DNA of 64,000 bases, from positions 120,517,166-120,581,165 of the forward strand of contig CM056576.1 of the NCBI GenBank assembly GCA_029721435.1. Reading direction: 5' to 3'. Numbering within the stretch: position 1 is the stretch's first letter; the number at the start of each line of letters is the position of its first letter. Below the pieces are notes generated by a model. The model worked only from the letters and a program-made list of their open reading frames with translations, searched no databases and was not told the DNA's origin. This DNA is from Gymnothorax reevesii (lineage: Eukaryota > Chordata > Actinopteri > Anguilliformes > Muraenidae). Both the position numbers and the translations under genes were made by a program. Positions 58,901 through 64,000 of this stretch are shown one piece after another.

Positions 58901-61900
58901 AGAAGCAGCATTTTGGAAACGATTATGGGTGAGAATACAGTCATAATGTCATCGTACTCTTGACTGAAAAAGTACAGTTCAGCGGATATCATGACTGCCA
59001 ACACTGGTGGCCATTGTTCAATTCACAGATTATTCACAGCTGAATTGAATCGCAACTATTGCGTTTTAGTAGAGTGTGTCCGAATTAAATCCTCCAGTTT
59101 ACGCTGAGTGCTCTTCCCTTACCTTCAAACATTGAGCCCCATCCAGCCACCAGACACGGGGTCCCAGCCACAGGCTCCTGTCCAGAGGGCAAGCAGACTG
59201 GAGAGACTTGGTCGGACAGCACCACCGGGCTTGTCAGCTCCACCAGAGCAATGTCATTGTTGAAGGTCTTCGGGTTAAACTGGAGACAGACAAGAAAAGA
59301 AGAAAAAACTCAATGTGTAAATTAGCTTTAAATAATTAGCTTTATACACTTGAGAGAGGCGGAAAAGATTAGTACTGCTGGCTTTTGTTTGTATCCTCTA
59401 AACTTGGACCAACAATATACATTAAAAAACGGTCTCAACTGATGACTTCAAAAGGGTAGAACGACACAGCGGTTCAAGATACGCATTCATGGAGGTTGCT
59501 ATGTTGCTATGTTGTGCTGTGGGGTACTTCGTCAGCAGCAGACAGCTCAGAGTAAATGGTCCCAGAAAATGAATTAGTTCATTTAGTTCAAGTGCAATAA
59601 ATAGTTTATTTTAAGATTTTAAGAAGTACAGTCAAATATATGATAGCTGCATCACATTAAACTAATAGTTTCGAAAGGACTTCAATGGGGAAATTTGCTT
59701 TTTGACATCAGAGGCTTAATAGCTGCAATTCCTCCAGGAGCCAGTGGAACTGACTGGCTTCTCTGGGAGTGCTAATCCCCAGTCCTCCTGCCCTGGGTTA
59801 ATTTAGACCGGAGACACTAAATTTGCGCTTCTCCATGTTGGTCCAGGGGACTCAATACACAGGGATACCCCAGAATTAACGCTGAAATCTACTGCACTAA
59901 ATTGTTGAGGAAATGAAGTTAAATTGAATTATGAGCAATTTCCAAATCTGGCAGTTTTAACAGATAGACGCCTTTGCTTAAAGGTAGGGTAGGAGATGTT
60001 TCCCTGAAACACTTTATTGCTTAAAATCCTCTTCACACCCGGATTGCAACCAATTCATTTAATGCTCTAACACAAAAATAAAACATTCTAGTCACCTTCG
60101 GAGCGTACAGGACTAAAAAAAACACGATCCAGTCATTTTGAGCGGCCCTGTCGAAATGACTGAATGGTGATATGTCAATCAAACTCAACTGCCATTTGTC
60201 CCTCCCCACTCGCCCTCTTTACTGAACGCTGGAGGCGTGGCTTCGGGGAGAAGTCTGAGGAAGGGGTTTGGACTTTTGAATTGTGTATTTTCAAAATGTG
60301 TCTCGAACCGTTTCTTCCAGGATCTCCTACCCTACCTTTAATGTCCTGCACTCTGAATACCAAACACAAGTCAATCAACTGATAAAACCCCTCACTTATC
60401 TAACATTGAAAATATAATTATTCAACATAATTAATTGATTACAATCAAAGATATCAATTAACAATTAAATTGTTGAATTGGTTGATAAGCAAAGCAACCT
60501 ATTGGATTAATCATCATCAAAAAGTACAAATCAGAATCTGATTCAAAATCAGGAAATTTAATTAGACTTGTAACAGAAAACACAATGTCTGTGTTTACAG
60601 ACGAGGGTCTAGTACCTTCAACAAGAATTAAACAGACATGAACAATCAAAGAAGGAGAGAAAGAAAGAAAACACCAAACCAAGACTTGTATCTCCTGAAA
60701 TAGTCCCATGAAAGGCCAAAATAAATGTTTCAGAGTCAAAAGACAACCAGATCTTCTGATGGAGAAGGCAGATGTCAACCCCCAAATCCACTCCAGAGAT
60801 TTAAAAGCTCCTTGTTGGTATGTTTAAAAAATAAAGGCCCACATTTTATGAGGTTAATAAGAGGGGAAGGAGGGGAAGTACAATGGCCTTGAGAATAATC
60901 ATCAAGGGTCTAATCAGAAGCCAACAGAGAAAAATAAATTTTGCATAAAGCCACTTTTTGGTGTTACCTTGGGATGAGCAATAATGCGATTCACCCTCAT
61001 GACTTGCTCCTCAGGGTCAGTTTTGGTGATGTCAAACTCTCCCACGACTGCAGTCCAGTGGTTCTCTCTCCGGCTCCTGTTGAATGAAATCAGGGAAATT
61101 GTTTACATGCAAATAATTAGAGCCATGGCAATAAATAAAATGCTTCCTCAAAAATTAACAGTGAATAACCATCAAGCTACTCTGCAGGCTTATCTAAGCG
61201 GTTACTTCTACTTCAAATAATTTTATTTCTGAAATGCCGGGTTAGCTCACTCAGTTAAGGTGCTGCATTTGCAGAGCAGTAGTGACTATTACAGCGCGGG
61301 TTCGATCCCCGGCCGTACCAACCAGCAGTGTTCAGCGGCTTTTTCAGAACAGCGCACCATTGGCTAAAGCGCTAAAGCAAAATGATTGCCTTATTCGTGG
61401 CTCAAGCGCCTCCTGATGGCCAGCCAGGAATCGTCAGTGAGATTCTAAGCTTGCTCATGTTCGGGTATTCTCCGCCTCATTCTGAACTTGCGATAGTTTC
61501 GACCAATGAGTGTAAAGACGCAGGGGCTGACAGATGCGTGCTTCGGAGGAGAGCCGCTAACTGTCTCTCTCTCCTGAGCTGGCAACAGGAGGTTGCATAT
61601 GAACAAGACTTGTACATAGTTCTCGGATTGGGCATTCCAGATTTGGGTGGGATCGGAGATGCCAAATTTAAAAAAAAAAAAAAAAAAATTTATTTCTGTT
61701 CACAGTTTTCAGCAATTTGTACCTACTCGTGTAAAGAAGTACATTTCTTTGGATAAAGATATTCACTAAATTCCCATAATATCATGGAATGTCAAACACT
61801 CTGGAAAAACCATTAATGCTCTAATTACAACAGAGGAAATGTCATTAGCGCTGCCATGTTTCAATTTGTTACTGACAAATGACATAGGAATGGATTTTAT

Positions 61901-62136
61901 TGTCTCAGAAATCTGAGCCTGGGAAGAGAATGGAGTAGGTATTTACCCAGAAAAACAGTGGGCAGCTGTCACCACCCAGGAGCTATCCACTAGCACACCC
62001 CCACACATCATCCCGCCATCCAGCTGCAGGTTGACCAACCAGGGCCAGCTACCCGGTGGGGCAGGAGATCCACCCACAATCCTGGACCGAGGCTGTGTGA
62101 GGTTCTGCACCACTGGGACCCGCTGACCACAGATGG
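49964..62136 (-). CDS. prss56: Serine protease 56, 5' exon(s) not in view
   Basis: Twelve exons: 62136-61947, 61076-60968, 59279-59123, 58824-58682, 58476-58317, 58094-57906, 57409-57239, 54659-54478, 53993-53756, 51819-51763, 50434-50328 and 50137-49964 (stop TAG 49966-49964). Phases agree at all eleven internal junctions. The trypsin domain has activation site [17 protein letters not shown] and the full triad: His in [10 protein letters not shown], Asp in NNDIALVEL, Ser in GDSGGPL. Asp six residues before that Ser (IDSCQGDSGG) predicts cleavage after Arg/Lys. [17 protein letters not shown] closes the fold. A cysteine-containing tail follows ([23 protein letters not shown]), then a low-complexity Ser/Pro/Asn-rich exon, a basic exon ([11 protein letters not shown]), and a conserved end ([30 protein letters not shown]). 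This architecture is that of PRSS56, a secreted protease linked to eye growth and nanophthalmos. The first exon seen starts in phase 1 (ICGQRVP..), so a signal-peptide exon is missing, probably beyond 64000. Confidence 0.93.
53330..53530 (+). mobile_element. tRNA-derived SINE fragment in a prss56 intron
   Basis: Contains a B-box-like GGTTCAAGCCCC near 53381, 'cccttgagcatgggccttaacc' near 53426 and 'ataagttgcttttggtaaaagcatc' near 53491, the order of blocks found in common fish tRNA-derived SINEs. No clean flanking duplication was found. Confidence 0.5.
54790..56503 (-). mobile_element. Tc1/mariner element, family B, least-damaged transposase in the window
   Basis: TA at 54788-54789 and 56504-56505. 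The right end complement starts CAACCCCAATTCCGAAATAG. The left end begins CAACCCCAATT and is then interrupted by extra sequence before resuming 'ctgaaatagttggg'. Minus-strand transposase occurs at 56116-55739 ([33 protein letters not shown]) and 55880-55020. The latter holds [22 protein letters not shown] and [10 protein letters not shown], with 34 residues between the second Asp and the Glu (DD34E). One frameshift separates the two parts. It lies in the prss56 intron between the 57239 and 54659 exons. Confidence 0.92.
54841..54960. repeat. 60-bp tandem duplication at the left end of the family B Tc1
   Basis: Units 54841-54900 and 54901-54960 (starting TGACTTGTGGGGTTTTAGTA) are identical except for the final two bases. 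The duplicated unit includes part of the terminal repeat ('gaaatagttgggataaagtg'). Confidence 0.95.
59978..60341. mobile_element. TTAA-flanked MITE, 364 bp, perfect 20-bp ends
   Basis: Starts TTAAAGGTAGGGTAGGAGAT at 59978 and ends with the exact inverted complement at 60341. TTAA forms the outer four bases on both sides, which fits target duplication by piggyBac- or Kolobok-type transposase. It lies in a prss56 intron. The open frames inside are not conserved-looking. Confidence 0.85.
61232..61688 (+). mobile_element. tRNA-derived SINE with A-tail and 10-bp target duplication
   Basis: The head has a tRNA-like A box (GTTAGCTCACTCAGTTAAGG) and a near-perfect B box (GGGTTCGATCCCCGGC). A 330-bp body and a poly-A tail at about 61667-61688 follow. 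Identical TTTATTTCTG flanks at 61222-61231 and 61689-61698 are the target duplication. It lies in the prss56 intron between the 61947 and 61076 exons. Confidence 0.88.
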
Positions 62137-62712
62137 CTGTCGGGGAAGGAGGGGTGAGGGGAAGCAATTAAATGTGTAGAGACCTTCAATAGTTAGATTT
62201 TTTAGACCAAGGTCAGTGGAGGGTTACAGCTTAAATTATGCAATAAATTGGTGGCCTTTCAAACTTATTTCACTCTCACATTGAAATGTAGTTCCTTTGT
62301 TGACCAATAGCCTTGTTAGGCATCAAATTTATTACTGGCTTAGATTACAATGATTCAAAATCAATGTGTGGCTCCAAATTTATTGCAGAGGCTGCAAACA
62401 CTGTCTTTGAAAGACTTGCAATGATTCCATTTGTTGAGATAACCAATACATCTATAATAATTCAAAGCTCCAGCTGATTGACTGTCATTCGTATGAGACC
62501 TGCCAGCAATCAAGATGGCCTTATCAGGCACAAACCTCTGTAGCACTCAAATGGGACCACGTTACTTAGTGCGAGTTTACAATTTACAGTTGTGAAGACT
62601 TGACTTGTCACCAGCCAAAATCTGGAGAAAGAGCACCTTTTAACTGACTAATATTAGCATTTAATTAGTATTGAATCTAAAAAAAAAATGGACATTGCAA
62701 GTAGGAAATCTA
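62137..62712. other. Presumed prss56 intron, no exon seen
   Basis: Sequence upstream of the first recognised prss56 exon. The acceptor polypyrimidine tract is clear (ctccttccccgacag on the minus strand), so the gene continues upstream. I see no signal-peptide exon or known repeat in this stretch. Confidence 0.4.
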
Positions 62713-64000
62713 CACTGAACAAAAATATAAGCACAACACTTCTTATTGTGAGATATATGATCATGTTCATAAGCTCATTGTACTTTCATTGAGTGTTGAC
62801 AGATTGTATGACCATATTGCAATACATTTCGATCAATGATTTATAAAGACAAACAAGAATCTCGTGATGGCGTGATGATAAAGGGGATGGGGTCTCTTGT
62901 CCAAATTTCACAAAAAATATTGGGTATGTCTGCCTTTGGCCTGCTGCATTGCTACACATCTCTGCTGTGTGGACTGTAACAAATGGTCAATGGTGACTTG
63001 GTGGACATGTTCCCACTTCTCTTCAAGAGCTGTGAGGAGTTGGCGGCTATTGGCTGAAAATGGAGACCAATGATGAACTTGTTGCTTGTGGACATCCCAA
63101 TGATGCTGGAAGGGGGACAAATCTGAGGAATAAGCCAGCCATTCAAGCACACAAAGGTTTTCAGGCTCAAGAAATTCTGTGCATACATGGGTGACTTGCG
63201 TCTGGCATGGTAATGCCGGATGGTTATTATTTTGATGGATGAATGGTAGGACGATAGGCAAGTTGCTGTTCGTGATCTGCAGTTGGGTGCAATGTCCTTG
63301 GAATATTCCCACCCAAACCAGCACTCCACCACCATGTGCCACCTTGTGCACCACAATGATGTCAGCCAAACGATCCTCCGTCCAGCCGCTCAGTGAAGTT
63401 GGAAACGTGACTTGTCTGTAAAGAAAACCTTCCTCCATTGTGCCATTGGCCATCAAATGTGTTTATTCACTCTGTCGAACCAATTTTTTCATCGAGCTGA
63501 GGAGAGGTCCAATCCACAAAGGGCAAAAGATGTAATGGGCTTCCTGGGGATTATTTTTCAGTAAAAATGGCATGATAGTGGGGACCAGCTGTCTCATCTG
63601 CAGTGGGAGTTACTGGTCTCTGACGATCACAGAGATAAAGAGTCCAGATATGGCGATCTTGGGTGGGGGTTGTAACACATGGTCGTCATGCATGTGGGCG
63701 GTCTGCTGTCTTGCCTCATTCGTCAAAAAGGTGTTTTATGCGACTTATTGTTGAAATATGGACATCAAGAGCCCTTTCAAAATCCCTGAGAAACATTCCA
63801 TCCCTGATGGCTCGAGTCATCTATGGCATTTTGAACACTGGCAGAACTGGGACTTTTGGGGTGGCCTTTTATTAACCAGAGTACAGGATGTGCCAGGGCT
63901 GACTGTACCTGATTTCAGTAGCTCTGGATCAGGCCCCACCTGTCTGACAGGCCAGTTTTGACAAAGGGCATGAACTTGACAATGATATGGAGAAGGTTAT
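62713..64000 (-). mobile_element. Tc1/mariner element cut by the window edge
   Basis: TA at 62711-62712, then the terminal repeat CACTGAACAAAAATATAAGC, an end I recognise from fish Tc1 copies. The minus strand at 63456-62908 carries a damaged catalytic part (GGGVLVWVGIFQGH, LEWLAYSSDLSPFQHHWD), where the usual P-I-E/H context is altered. The other end is not in the window. Confidence 0.75.

Noticed and set aside
61240..61320. tRNA gene
   Set aside because: The A and B boxes are present, but the rest does not fold as a full cloverleaf by eye, and it continues into a SINE body with A-tail and target duplication.

Overview
This window looks like ray-finned fish nuclear DNA. It has small, phase-consistent vertebrate exons spread over kilobases of intron, and a high density of fish-type transposons (Tc1/mariner, hAT and TTAA-flanked MITEs, tRNA-derived SINEs). 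The species cannot be named from the sequence. I joined exons by hand from GT/AG sites and codon phase, and every junction given below is in frame.

Layout. (1) 100-6088 (+): the last five coding exons of calpain-10 (capn10). (2) 7897-15274 (+): all seven coding exons of eif4e2 (4EHP, a cap-binding translational repressor). (3) 18024-28270 (-): an eight-exon gene of the phospholipid scramblase family with an unfamiliar N-terminus. (4) 28646-31917: a nest of Tc1 elements between genes. (5) 33637-46836 (-): all twelve coding exons of chrng, the muscle nicotinic acetylcholine receptor gamma subunit. (6) 49964-62136 (-): twelve exons of prss56, a trypsin-like secreted protease with a long C-terminal region. 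Its signal-peptide exon(s) are not seen and probably lie beyond the window.

The genes are not an operon and do not share a pathway. The association of eif4e2, chrng and prss56 matches the human 2q37.1 neighbourhood (PRSS56-CHRND-CHRNG-EIF4E2). Differences from that order, as I recall it, are that chrnd is absent between chrng and prss56, a scramblase gene sits between chrng and eif4e2, capn10 is next to eif4e2, and eif4e2 points away from chrng.

Mobile DNA explains most of the rest. There are at least eight Tc1/mariner copies or remnants from several families, some with recognisable DD34E transposase. There are also hAT-type MITEs with 8-bp duplications, several TTAA-flanked elements, a probable solo LTR with a 5-bp duplication, a 1.1 kb element with TAA duplication, and a SINE with a clean 10-bp duplication. 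Insertions are repeatedly nested, giving a relative age order. The most consequential is a Tc1 copy whose end lies 11 bp from chrng exon 2, so the transposon terminus supplies most of that exon's 3' splice-site region.

I found no CRISPR array, prokaryotic system or clearly unprecedented gene cluster. The best candidates for something new are the scramblase gene and the 1.1 kb element with dense short repeats at 23745-24889.
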